Position numbers and translations under genes: made by a program
Notes under the pieces: generated by a model
Databases searched by the model: none
Told to the model about the DNA's origin: nothing
What the model saw: only the letters and a program-made list of their open reading frames with translations
Shown here: positions 35,554-43,571 of the stretch, one piece after another
Position numbering within the stretch: the first letter of the stretch is position 1
How the letters are laid out: each line of letters begins with the position of its first letter
Source: UBA11957 sp963603285
Lineage (GTDB): Bacteria; Bacillota; Clostridia; Lachnospirales; Lachnospiraceae
NCBI GenBank assembly: GCA_963603285.1
Contig: CAVCMG010000003.1
Span: 1-64,000, forward strand
DNA length: 64,000 nt
Direction: 5' to 3'

Positions 35554-36573
35554 TTATTTGGTTGCATAACCATCCGGGTTCATCGACTGCCATTTCCAGC
35601 TGTCGGCACACATCTCTTCGATGTCTCTCTTGGCTGTCCAGCCAAGCTCCTTAGCTGCCTTGGACGGATCGGAGTAGCAGGCCGGTACGTCACCGGCACG
35701 GCGCGGACAGAATTTGAACGGAATCTCTTTGCCGCAGGCTTTTTCATAGGCATGCAGCACATCCAGCACGCTGTAGCCTTTGCCTGTACCCAGATTGTAG
35801 ATCATAACGCCCTTGCTTGTCTCCAGCTTGCGGATCGCGCATACATGACCTACAGCCAGATCGACAACATGGATATAATCGCGGACGCAGGTACCGTCCG
35901 GTGTCGGATAATCGTTACCGAATACACCGAGGCATTCCCTCTTGCCGATGGCTACCTGTGCGATATACGGTACAAGATTGTTCGGGATACCCTTCGGATC
36001 CTCGCCGATCAGACCGCTCTCATGTGCACCGATCGGATTGAAGTAACGGAGCAGGATCACATTCCACTCCGGATCTCCGACATGCAGGTCTGTCAGGATC
36101 TGCTCAAGCATCCCCTTTGTCTGACCATACGGATTGGTGATTTGTCCCTTCGGGCATTCCTCTGTGATCGGAACAAAAGCCGGATCGCCATACACGGTAG
36201 CGGAAGAGGAAAATACGATATTCTTGCAGCCATGTTTTCTCATCACATCAGTCAGAATCAGTGTGCCGGTGATATTATTGTAGTAATACTCCCACGGCTT
36301 CTCCACAGACTCACCGACAGCCTTCAGACCGGCGAAATGGATCACGGCGTCGATCTTATGCTCGGTGAAGATCTTTTCGCAGATCTCACGATCCAGCATA
36401 TCGCCTTCATAGAAGGTCAGGGGTTTGCCGGTGATCTTTTCTACCCTTTTCAGGGCCTCTTTGCTGGAATTGTACAGGTTGTCCAGTACAACAACCTCGT
36501 AGCCCTCGTTCAACAGTTCTACACAGGTGTGGCTGCCGATATAGCCGGCGCCGCCGGTAACAAGAATCTTCAT
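35554..36573 (-). CDS. galE: UDP-glucose 4-epimerase
   Basis: A 339-residue short-chain dehydrogenase that interconverts UDP-glucose and UDP-galactose. It has the NAD-binding motif TGGAGYIGSH, the Ser/Tyr/Lys catalytic set (SSSATVYG, then YGQTKGMLE) and the typical GTGKGYSVLDV. Start chosen at 36573, where AAGGAGG precedes ATG. It follows the FMN oxidase gene by 26 nt, so the two likely share a transcript. Confidence 0.95.
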   Translation of the reverse strand: MKILVTGGAGYIGSHTCVELLNEGYEVVVLDNLYNSSKEALKRVEKITGKPLTFYEGDMLDREICEKIFTEHKIDAVIHFAGLKAVGESVEKPWEYYYNNITGTLILTDVMRKHGCKNIVFSSSATVYGDPAFVPITEECPKGQITNPYGQTKGMLEQILTDLHVGDPEWNVILLRYFNPIGAHESGLIGEDPKGIPNNLVPYIAQVAIGKRECLGVFGNDYPTPDGTCVRDYIHVVDLAVGHVCAIRKLETSKGVMIYNLGTGKGYSVLDVLHAYEKACGKEIPFKFCPRRAGDVPACYSDPSKAAKELGWTAKRDIEEMCADSWKWQSMNPDGYATK

Positions 36574-36599
36574 AATAAATGCCTCCTTATTTTGAAAAC

Positions 36600-37616
36600 T
36601 TACTTTGTAAATACCATGTCCTTGGAAATCTCTGACAGACTGTGTGCACCGCACATAGCCATCGTATCGGCAAGTTCGCCGCCGATCTTTTCGGTGTACG
36701 CCTGTACGCCCTCTGCTGCACCGCCATATACGGCAGTCACATACGGACGGGCGATCACTACCGCATCAGCCCCCAGCGCCAGCGCCTTGAATACATCCAC
36801 ACCGGAACGGATACCGCCGTCCACGAGGATCTTCATCTTGCCGCCGACAGCCAGAGCGATGCTCTCCAGTACCTCTGCAGTTGCCGGTGTCTGGTCGAGC
36901 ACACGGCCGCCGTGATTGGATACGATGATACCAGCAGCTCCGGCCTCCATAGCCTTAACAGCGCCTTTGACCGTCATAATGCCCTTGACAATAAACGGCA
37001 TATCCGCATAGGCAATGATCTCTTTGAGCTCCTCGACGGTCTTGGAACCTGCGGGCGGCTCCATATTTTTCAAAAACGGCAGTCCGGCAGCGTCAATATC
37101 CATGGCGATCACCTTTGCTCCGGCAGCCTTTACCAGATCCATCTTTTCCCTGATCAGCGGCAGGCTCCACGGCTTGATCGTCGGGATACCCTTGCCACCG
37201 GCTTTACCGATCGCGCGGGCTGCGGCTTTGACCACCTGCTCGTTCAGGCCGTCACCGGTAAATGCAGCGATACCGGCATCGGCACAGGCCTGCACAAGGA
37301 TCTCATTATACTCCAGATCATCGTACTTGTCACCGTAATGCATCTTCATCGCGCCGACCGGACCGGCAAATACCGGATATTTATAGGTTTCGCCGAACAG
37401 ATCAAACGATGTATCGATCGGACGGTTTTCACAGATCGTATCCATATTCACGCGGATCTCCTGCCATTTCTGGTAGTTGCGGATCGCTGTGTCTCCAACG
37501 CCCTTGGCTCCCGGTCCCGGTACTGTATTCTTGCAGGCTCTGCCGTCACAGACCGGACAGACCTTGCAGGGACCCATATTTCCCTTTGCATTATCGAGAA
37601 TGTCCTGATATGTCAT
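36600..37616 (-). CDS. FMN-dependent alpha-hydroxy-acid oxidase family protein
   Basis: A 338-residue TIM-barrel protein of the lactate oxidase/glycolate oxidase family. The FMN site and catalytic His lie in VSNHGGRVLD (about residues 232-241), and ILVDGGIRSGVDV binds phosphate. The N-terminus (about 10-30) carries the Cys cluster CKVCPVCDGRACKN, which is not part of the canonical flavin fold and could bind metal or an Fe-S cluster. Anaerobes commonly carry this variant; its substrate is unknown and it may reduce rather than oxidise. It is upstream of galE on the same strand. Confidence 0.85.
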   Translation of the reverse strand: MTYQDILDNAKGNMGPCKVCPVCDGRACKNTVPGPGAKGVGDTAIRNYQKWQEIRVNMDTICENRPIDTSFDLFGETYKYPVFAGPVGAMKMHYGDKYDDLEYNEILVQACADAGIAAFTGDGLNEQVVKAAARAIGKAGGKGIPTIKPWSLPLIREKMDLVKAAGAKVIAMDIDAAGLPFLKNMEPPAGSKTVEELKEIIAYADMPFIVKGIMTVKGAVKAMEAGAAGIIVSNHGGRVLDQTPATAEVLESIALAVGGKMKILVDGGIRSGVDVFKALALGADAVVIARPYVTAVYGGAAEGVQAYTEKIGGELADTMAMCGAHSLSEISKDMVFTK

Positions 37617-38103
37617 ATGTATAGTTCTCCTTCGTTGCTTCTTTGGTAACTGGCTTGCGTTTCCTTAAGTTACCTTTTCTTTTGTTTTACAGTATAGCAC
37701 ACTTATTTCCGGGAAACTATACCGGGATTGCGCAGAAAATGCACTATATTGCGTTCAAGCCATAAACTTGCCCCGCTGTCATTGCAGTTTTCCGTGAAAT
37801 ATGGTATTTTACTGAGGAGCGTTATTCTTATAGTACGGCATATGCACATGCGGCCATGTCCATCCCGGATTTTACCACTGTGTTTTATTCCGTCCGGAAA
37901 ATGCATCGTGATTTTCAGATCTTTTCTCTTTATTCATGAGACGACCTTTAGGCGTCTACATGCGCACCGATATATACAGGTGCAGTCTGATCTTTTTTAT
38001 TTCTGATGCCCTTTCCCGTAACGTTTATTTCCCCGTATTCTAAAATGTCTGAAAGACAGGGGACGCTTTTGCGCCGTTTTATCAGACGAGAAGGAGAACT
38101 GTT
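37617..38103. other. 487-nt divergent region with leader structures
   Basis: I see no convincing gene here. On the FMN-oxidase side, GGTAACT (37645-37651) and AGTTACC (37668-37674) form an inverted repeat in the leader. On the ECF side, hairpins AGACG/CGTCT (37939-37957) and GCACC/GGTGC (37964-37983) are followed by a T-run, and GTCTGA/TCAGAC (38048-38087) encloses a GC hairpin just before the ribosome-binding site. This could be a regulatory leader, but I cannot match it to a known riboswitch. Confidence 0.35.
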
Positions 38104-38721
38104 ATGCACACAGCAAACAAGAAATTTGACACCCGTTACATGGTGGAGCTCGCCATGATGATCGCGATCATCCTGCTGATGTCCTTCACCCCGCTTGGTT
38201 ACATCCGGACACCCGGACTTTCCGTTACACTGCTGACGATCCCGGTTGCCGTCGGTGCGATCATCCTCGGCCCCAAAGGTGGTGCCGTCTGCGGTCTGGC
38301 TTTTGGTGCGACCAGCTTTTACATGGCGCTTACCGGAAGCTCCGCTTTTGCCGCCATGCTGCTGTCCATCAGCCCGCTCGGTACATTTATCACCTGCGTT
38401 GTTGCCCGTGTACTCGAAGGCTGGCTCACCGGACTGATCTTTGCCGCATTATACAAAAAGGCATCCACAAAGAAGTTTTCCTATTATATTGCTTCTCTGG
38501 CATGCCCGCTGTTAAACACCTTGTTTTTTATGGGATTTTTGTGTATCTTTTTCTATAACACAGAGTATATTCAGGGTCTCGCTTCCGGCCTCGGCGTAGG
38601 CAATCCGATCCTCTTTGTCGCTGCTTTTGTCGGCATTCAGGGTCTGATCGAAGCCGGTATCTGCTTCGTGATCGGCAGTATCATCTCCCGCGCACTGTTT
38701 TCTGCCCTCAAGCGTTCCTGA
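38104..38721 (+). CDS. ECF transporter S-component (substrate unknown)
   Basis: A 205-residue, about six-helix membrane protein of the PF12822-type ECF substrate-binding components. The pattern MSFTPLGYIRTPG, then LLTIPVAVGAIILGPKGGA, matches this family, which includes pantothenate (PanT) and related vitamin transporters. It needs a shared EcfAA'T module encoded elsewhere. AAGGAG precedes the start. It is followed 24 nt later by a P1-family peptidase gene in the same operon, suggesting the imported compound or its products carry an amide that the peptidase cleaves (inference). Confidence 0.82.
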   Translation: MHTANKKFDTRYMVELAMMIAIILLMSFTPLGYIRTPGLSVTLLTIPVAVGAIILGPKGGAVCGLAFGATSFYMALTGSSAFAAMLLSISPLGTFITCVVARVLEGWLTGLIFAALYKKASTKKFSYYIASLACPLLNTLFFMGFLCIFFYNTEYIQGLASGLGVGNPILFVAAFVGIQGLIEAGICFVIGSIISRALFSALKRS

Positions 38722-38745
38722 TCCACACGATAAAGGAGGCACTAT

Positions 38746-39717
38746 ATGTCATTTACCCGAGAGATATCCATCAAGGAACTGAAAAATCTTCGCATTGGCC
38801 ATGCCGCAGACGAAAAGGCCAAAACCGGCGTAACTGTCCTGTACTTTCCGCACGGTGCACGTGTCGGCTGTGATATCAGCGGTGGCGGCCCTGCATCCCG
38901 TGAAACGCCGCTTACCTCTCCGCTGACAGCGGACAATCCGTTCAATGCCATCGTCCTTTCCGGCGGTTCAGCCTACGGTCTGGCTGCTGCAGACGGTGTC
39001 ATGCGCTATCTGGAGTCGCAGGGCATCGGATATCCCACGGGTAATGCCATCGTGCCTCTGGTCTGCCAGTCCTGCATCTATGACCTTGGCTACGGCAGTG
39101 CCGAAATCCGCCCAGATGCATCTCTGGGAGAAACAGCCTGCCGTCAGGCCATCGCCTGCACCGACAGCCGCACCGGCAATATCGGCGCCGGTATCGGTGC
39201 CACCGTCGGCAAGCTCTATGGCATGAAACAGGCCACCAAAGCCGGCCTTGGTATCGCTGCAGTCGAGCTCGGCCCCTTACAGATGGCGGCGGTTGTCGTT
39301 GTCAATGCCTTCGGTGATATTTTCAACCCGAAAAATGGCCGCAAAATCGCCGGTCTGAAAACCACCGACCGCGTGGGCTATCTGGATACTGTCGAAGAAA
39401 TGTACCGGTTCATGAAGCCCCATGACCAGTTCACCGGCAACACAACGATCGGTGCTGTGATCACAAATGCAACATTTACCAAGGCTGAACTCAACAAGAT
39501 TGCTTCCATGACACGCTGTGCCTATGCAAGATGTATCAACCCTGTCGGCACCATGGCCGACGGAGATTCCATCTACGCCGCCAGCACCGGACAAGTATTC
39601 GCCGACATCAATGTTGCCGGAACCCTCGCCGCCGAAGTCATGGCCCAGGCCATCCAGAATGCGATACAGACAGCGAAAGTACCGGACAAAAAGTTTCTGG
39701 CAAACTGCTTACAGTAA
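38746..39717 (+). CDS. P1-family (DmpA/S58-type) peptidase
   Basis: A 323-residue protein of the P1/S58 self-processing N-terminal nucleophile hydrolase family (DmpA, BapA). Relevant stretches are RIGHAADEKAKTGVTVL at the start and LSGGSAYGLAAADGVM, with autocleavage expected ahead of a Thr/Ser in the GAVITNATF region (about residues 230-245), which would generate two chains. Members cleave beta-peptides such as beta-alanyl dipeptides. Directly downstream of the ECF S-component and probably acting on its substrate. Confidence 0.85.
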   Translation: MSFTREISIKELKNLRIGHAADEKAKTGVTVLYFPHGARVGCDISGGGPASRETPLTSPLTADNPFNAIVLSGGSAYGLAAADGVMRYLESQGIGYPTGNAIVPLVCQSCIYDLGYGSAEIRPDASLGETACRQAIACTDSRTGNIGAGIGATVGKLYGMKQATKAGLGIAAVELGPLQMAAVVVVNAFGDIFNPKNGRKIAGLKTTDRVGYLDTVEEMYRFMKPHDQFTGNTTIGAVITNATFTKAELNKIASMTRCAYARCINPVGTMADGDSIYAASTGQVFADINVAGTLAAEVMAQAIQNAIQTAKVPDKKFLANCLQ

Positions 39718-39733
39718 ATCTTTATCATAATCA

Positions 39734-39962
39734 GAAAAGTGAGACTACCGGGGGCTGCCAGCGGATGGTGCTATATATGTTTTCAAACGATTCAAAGTGC
39801 GGTTTTAGCTTTGACGAAATCCACAGCCTACGTAATCTTACGCGCGAGCACGCTTTAGCGATCGCGTTAGATGAAGTTGGCTGTTAGTTCGGCAAAGCGT
39901 TGCACTTGTTTGAAAACATATATAGCACCATCCGCTGGCAGCCCCCGGTAGTCTCACTTTTC
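39734..39962 (-). repeat. Long-hairpin element B, 55-bp perfect arms
   Basis: Arms 39734-39788 and 39908-39962 are perfect reverse complements of 55 nt. The 119-nt interior extends the stem (AAGTGC/GCACTT) and folds further (GCTTTG/CAAAGC, ACAGCC/GGCTGT, and an ATCTAACGCG/CGCGTAAGAT hairpin on the minus strand). CTTTGCCGA on the minus strand matches the start of the core of elements A and D. CGTCCGT follows the right arm. It lies between convergent genes. Confidence 0.7.
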
Positions 39963-39987
39963 GTCCGTAATTCATTTTCTTACAAGA

Positions 39988-40353
39988 CTATTTCCACTCA
40001 GCTTTTAGCGGCATATATCCCGCTTTCTCAATAAGTCCTTTGAGCGTGCTTTCTTCCTGTTTCTGCTTCATGTGGACAGTCACCTGATTCTTGGACAGGT
40101 CTACCTCACCCCACATACCTTCCTGTGTATTGAACGCATTCTCCACACGTATCTGGCATTTGCTGCAGGTCATGCCCTCCACACCGATAACCACAGTATA
40201 CGGATAATGACTGGCATCACGGTCACTGGCTTTGACCTTCTTTACACTGTCTCCACCGCCGCCACAGCAGCCCTCCGTAAGTTTCTTTCTGTAGCTGATC
40301 ACACCGTATATACAGATTACGACCAGTATGGCTACTACGATTACTGTACCCAT
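39988..40353 (-). CDS. Membrane-anchored heavy-metal-associated (HMA) domain protein
   Basis: A 121-residue protein with one N-terminal transmembrane helix (MGTVIVVAILVVICIYGVIS), a Cys/Gly-rich stretch (EGCCGGGGDS) reminiscent of FeoB-associated Cys-rich proteins, and a C-terminal HMA domain with the metal-binding motif GMTCSKCQIRVENAF (about residues 69-83). Start chosen at 40353 with AGAGGT upstream; the longer frame to 40401 adds 16 residues before the helix. Likely a membrane-tethered copper or other soft-metal chaperone; no P-type ATPase is adjacent. Confidence 0.78.
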   Translation of the reverse strand: MGTVIVVAILVVICIYGVISYRKKLTEGCCGGGGDSVKKVKASDRDASHYPYTVVIGVEGMTCSKCQIRVENAFNTQEGMWGEVDLSKNQVTVHMKQKQEESTLKGLIEKAGYMPLKAEWK

Positions 40354-40573
40354 AACATATACCTCTTTTCTTTTAGTCTTATCTAACCTTTCTTTTATCA
40401 CACTCCTTCCCTTCTGTCAATACTCCCCCCTCCCCGTTTTCCTGTACACCCATCAGAAAAAAAGGCAAAATAAAAAAGGCCCCGACATTTTCAGCAAATG
40501 CTCTGCAAACGGCCTCTAAACAGTTCTTTCAACAACACAGCAACATCCAACATAAGGAAACCGATTTTCGTAT

Positions 40574-40957
40574 ATGACAACAATATAAGTAAGCCCGATC
40601 GATTCTTTTTTCTCTCGACCGGGCTTTTAATGAATTTCCTGTAATTTCATTGTCTACACCTTCGCTTTCATAGACTTTAGGTTTGTTACCTTATGTTTTT
40701 GTTGGACCGTACCTCCTGTTCTTTTAAGGTTTTTGCTTTGTCCCTATGGACCTCTGCCTTTCATAATGATCATCCTCTCTTAGTTTTTATAGTAACAATC
40801 TATATAAACTCTTAGGAGATTATTATTTGGATGGTAGACTGCTTATGCCATTGGACTGTACCTCGTTTCTAAGAATCGAATCCTGCTAACTTTCTTCTGT
40901 CTTCGTATGGAATAAACTTCCTTGGTTTGTGTTAGGTTTCTTTTCTTTTGTTGTCAT
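40574..40957 (-). ncRNA. Candidate structured RNA, function unknown
   Basis: ATGACAACAA (40574-40583) and TTGTTGTCAT (40948-40957) are a perfect 10-bp inverted pair bounding about 364 nt. On the minus strand a TATAAT lies at the 5' edge (with TTGACA further upstream at 20 nt), and near the 3' edge AAGCCCGGTCGA/TCGATCGGGCTT forms a hairpin. Inside are small hairpins (GTCC/GGAC, GTCTA/TAGAC), a repeated GGTACRGTCCAA motif and several 2-7 codon frames with ribosome-binding sites. I could not match it to tmRNA, 6S or RNase P. It lies 5' of the HMA gene. Confidence 0.4.
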
Positions 40958-41089
40958 TATACTATCATGGTTTTTCGCATATGTCAATCTATTTTTCTAT
41001 TCTTCTTAAATATTCAGAATATTTTACCTGTATCATACAATTTACAGTTGTTGTTTCTATATTGATGCATTTGTGTCAATAACAAGGAA
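40958..41089. other. AT-rich gap with no gene seen
   Basis: Very AT-rich sequence between the candidate RNA and the Rpn relic. On the minus strand it holds TTGACATATG, a partial match to the palindrome at the DUF134 promoter. I see no gene. Confidence 0.4.
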
Positions 41090-41226
41090 ATGGTCTCCGC
41101 CGGTCATAACACATACGACGAAGACCTGTTTTCTACATTCCTAATACCTCCACCGCCCAGTTCAATGTTTTTCATGACCCCAATATAGGACTATCGTGAC
41201 CACCGGGTATCCTTCCTGACTCTTCT
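41090..41226 (-). pseudogene. Relic of an Rpn-family nuclease gene
   Basis: Minus-strand translation around 41160-41222 gives SQEGYPVVTIVLYWGHEKH then a stop. This closely parallels SQERYPVVTIVLYFGYDKKW in the intact neighbouring Rpn gene. Stops and frameshifts follow (the frame continues briefly as TGRWRY), so only a decayed fragment remains, immediately downstream of the intact copy. Confidence 0.7.
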
Positions 41227-41229
41227 TTG

Positions 41230-42120
41230 TTACAATAATTGCAAAATATCTTTTACGTTTTCTTCTGATTCATCTGTTATTTGTGCGATTTCCTTAATCA
41301 TATAGCCTTTTTCATACATTTTTCTCATGATTTTCGCAGCTTTTGCAGCCTCACCCTGCTTCATTCCTCTCATTTCTCCTCTGATTTCACCACGTTTTTC
41401 GCCTCTCTGTTCCGCAATATCTAATACATCACACATATTCTTTACCTTCACTCCATCTTCATTGTAGATTGCTTCCGCAAATCTGTCGTCATGTTCCATA
41501 ATTGAAAGCAGCTGCAATACCGCTTCCACATGTTTGATTTCTGTTTTCGTTGGTGTATAACTGTTGTTCTTTCGCTTTTGTACGAAATAATCTGCCACAA
41601 CTTTAAAATCGGACTGAAACAGTTTTACCTGTTCATCACTCAACCAGGCCACCTGAAACAGATTCACTTTGTAGTCGCTCACATAAGGATTCAATTTTTC
41701 TGGAATTGTCAGTTTTTCAAGCAAATGCAACGGCTTGTCCCACTTTTTATCATAACCAAAATACAGCACTATTGTGACCACTGGATATCGTTCCTGGCTC
41801 CTCTGTTCATCTGACAACTGTGCTCTGTATGCTGCGCCATCATATCCGATCACTCGCAATGGCATATCTGAGTCTATAGTCGTCTGATTTTCAATCCCGA
41901 TACAGGCAAAACGTACCTCCTCCTTTCCCCATCGTTTGACTACATCTCTTTCCATCTCATGTAAGACACCATTTTCTTTATAGAGGGCTTTTGTCCCTCT
42001 ATCCTCTAATTCTTCCGGCTGGATTTGCTTTTGTCCGTTAAACAGAAAAACGTTGACAATATCTGCAAATACATCATTGTACGCCACAAGAATCTTTTCA
42101 CTAAAATCCTTCTGTCCCAT
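41230..42120 (-). CDS. Rpn-family recombination-promoting nuclease (putative)
   Basis: A 296-residue, apparently full-length Rpn/PD-(D/E)XK transposase-like protein. DIVNVFLFNG near the start and the later GIENQTTID (E-x-Q active-site strand, about residues 75-83) are typical. VVTIVLYFGYDKKWDKP follows. The C-terminal 60 residues are a charged helical tail with a Gly-Glu/Arg repeat region (RGEKRGEIRGEMRG) and a final EIAQITDESEENVKDIL helix-turn-helix-like segment, as in other Lachnospiraceae copies. A relic of a second copy lies just downstream. Confidence 0.8.
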   Translation of the reverse strand: MGQKDFSEKILVAYNDVFADIVNVFLFNGQKQIQPEELEDRGTKALYKENGVLHEMERDVVKRWGKEEVRFACIGIENQTTIDSDMPLRVIGYDGAAYRAQLSDEQRSQERYPVVTIVLYFGYDKKWDKPLHLLEKLTIPEKLNPYVSDYKVNLFQVAWLSDEQVKLFQSDFKVVADYFVQKRKNNSYTPTKTEIKHVEAVLQLLSIMEHDDRFAEAIYNEDGVKVKNMCDVLDIAEQRGEKRGEIRGEMRGMKQGEAAKAAKIMRKMYEKGYMIKEIAQITDESEENVKDILQLL

Positions 42121-42345
42121 ACATCTCCTTGTTCTGTTTTTATTTTCGCTTTTTGAAATACTCAGCGACTGCTAAATTTGAAATGATAACCTTTGATGAC
42201 GAATTCTGATCAGAAATGCTTCGTTTATACTGTTAAATATGTAACTACTTTATTCGTCCTATTTACTATATCTCTTTTTTATCTTCCTGTCAATCCTATT
42301 ATGCCAGATTCTCTTACAATATATTTTACAAATTTCCAAAGAACA

Positions 42346-42620
42346 GGATGAGCACCGGCAGGCTTTTCGGGATGGCTCTTCCCGGGCAAATCCCTAAAGT
42401 GAGGGTCTACTGGTTCTTGGTGCGCAGCTGACCAGAGGACAGGGGCATCAGCCGCTTACCAGGCGGCTGATGAGTGGGTCCTGAGCCGCGTTTTCATCAG
42501 AAAACGCAGCGAATCCCCACGGTACCCTGTCCGGCGGGAAGCTGCACACCTAGAACCAGCACCCGAACGTCGGGATTTGTCCGGGAAGAGCCATCCCGAA
42601 AAGCCTGCCGGTGCTCATCC
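42346..42620. repeat. Long-hairpin element C with complex interior
   Basis: Arms 42346-42394 and 42572-42620 (49 nt) are complementary except one G.U (plus-strand reading). Inside, CTGGTTCT/AGAACCAG, GCAGCT/AGCTGC and GGACAGGG/CCCTGTCC extend the rod, and two hairpins cap it (CATCAGCCGC/GGCGGCTGATG and GCGTTTTC/GAAAACGC). The whole 275 nt forms a long rod with a two-hairpin end. ATCCGTCC ends the right side. It occupies most of the 522-nt gap between the Rpn and patatin genes. Confidence 0.7.
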
Positions 42621-42642
42621 GTCCCCTCCTCATCCTGCCGGA

Positions 42643-43488
42643 TCACGCTAAAAAGCTCTGCAATGCTTCCATGCGTTTTTCGGCATCCTTGAGGCCCTCT
42701 TCGTAGACGAGCTGGAGCTTGTCGGGGTCTTTCTCAATACGTTTTATTGTAATCGGGACGGAAGGGCGGATAACGAAGATCTCACCCTTTTCTTCGCGAC
42801 GTTTGAGAATGCGGACACTGCGGTTGTAGACCTCGTGGCGGTTTTTCAGCTGGGCGGCAAATTCCGGGTATTTGTGATAGCCCGCATCGATCAGCAGGGA
42901 AGACATGGGCTTTTTGCGATAATCCAGATCCCGGGTCAGGATGACAACGATGCGATCATACCCCATCTGTTCAAAAGCAGCAAACGGAATGCTATCGGCC
43001 ACACCACCGTCCAGATACTGCTGGCCGCCGATCTCTACCGGATGCGACACAAAGGGCATGGAACCGGACGCACGCAGCACATCCATCTGGGCAAAGACAT
43101 CCTCCACCTGCATATATTCCGGCTCTCCGGTCTTCATATTGGTCACTACGGCATAAAACGGCGTTTCGACTGTATTGGCCATATACGTCTCATTATCAAA
43201 TACATCATACAGCTTCGGCACACGGTCATAGGCATAGCGGGTGCTGACGATATTGCCCTCCCGCAGCAGCGGCAACAGCCCCATATAGTCTCTGTTTCCG
43301 TTATATTTCTTATTGTAACGGATCACACGGCCACGCTGACCGGACAGATAATTGACACCGAAAAGTGCTCCGGCACTGACACCTATGATACCATCGAAAT
43401 GGATCTTATGATCCAGCATGATATCAAGTACACCTGCTGTGTACATACCGCGCATGGCACCACCTTCAAGTACAAGTCCTGTTTTCAT
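42643..43488 (-). CDS. Patatin-like phospholipase
   Basis: A 281-residue patatin-like lipid acyl hydrolase. The oxyanion loop is LEGGAMRGMYTAGVLD, the nucleophile Ser lies in GVSAGA (GxSxG), and the dyad Asp in LDGGVAD (DGG). Start chosen at 43488 with AGGAG upstream. Likely acts on membrane phospholipids or other acyl esters. It is the last gene of a run with the M20 amidohydrolase, MFS carrier and siroheme reductase. Confidence 0.9.
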   Translation of the reverse strand: MKTGLVLEGGAMRGMYTAGVLDIMLDHKIHFDGIIGVSAGALFGVNYLSGQRGRVIRYNKKYNGNRDYMGLLPLLREGNIVSTRYAYDRVPKLYDVFDNETYMANTVETPFYAVVTNMKTGEPEYMQVEDVFAQMDVLRASGSMPFVSHPVEIGGQQYLDGGVADSIPFAAFEQMGYDRIVVILTRDLDYRKKPMSSLLIDAGYHKYPEFAAQLKNRHEVYNRSVRILKRREEKGEIFVIRPSVPITIKRIEKDPDKLQLVYEEGLKDAEKRMEALQSFLA

Positions 43489-43571
43489 AACCTCTCCTTT
43501 ACACAACGCCTGCTGTGTACATACCTAAAAACATGCCACAGTCCGCAGCTAACCTGTGAACTATGGCTTCT

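Noticed and set aside
37728..38006. A 92-codon frame in the divergent region before the ECF gene
   Set aside because: Composition is not protein-like, there is no ribosome-binding site, and it crosses predicted leader hairpins.
37930..38103. A named vitamin riboswitch (TPP, FMN, THF, preQ1) ahead of the ECF S-component
   Set aside because: Hairpins are present but the conserved aptamer sequences of these classes are not.
40574..40957. tmRNA, 6S RNA or RNase P in the structured region
   Set aside because: None of the conserved tag, closing stem or core motifs of these RNAs could be found.
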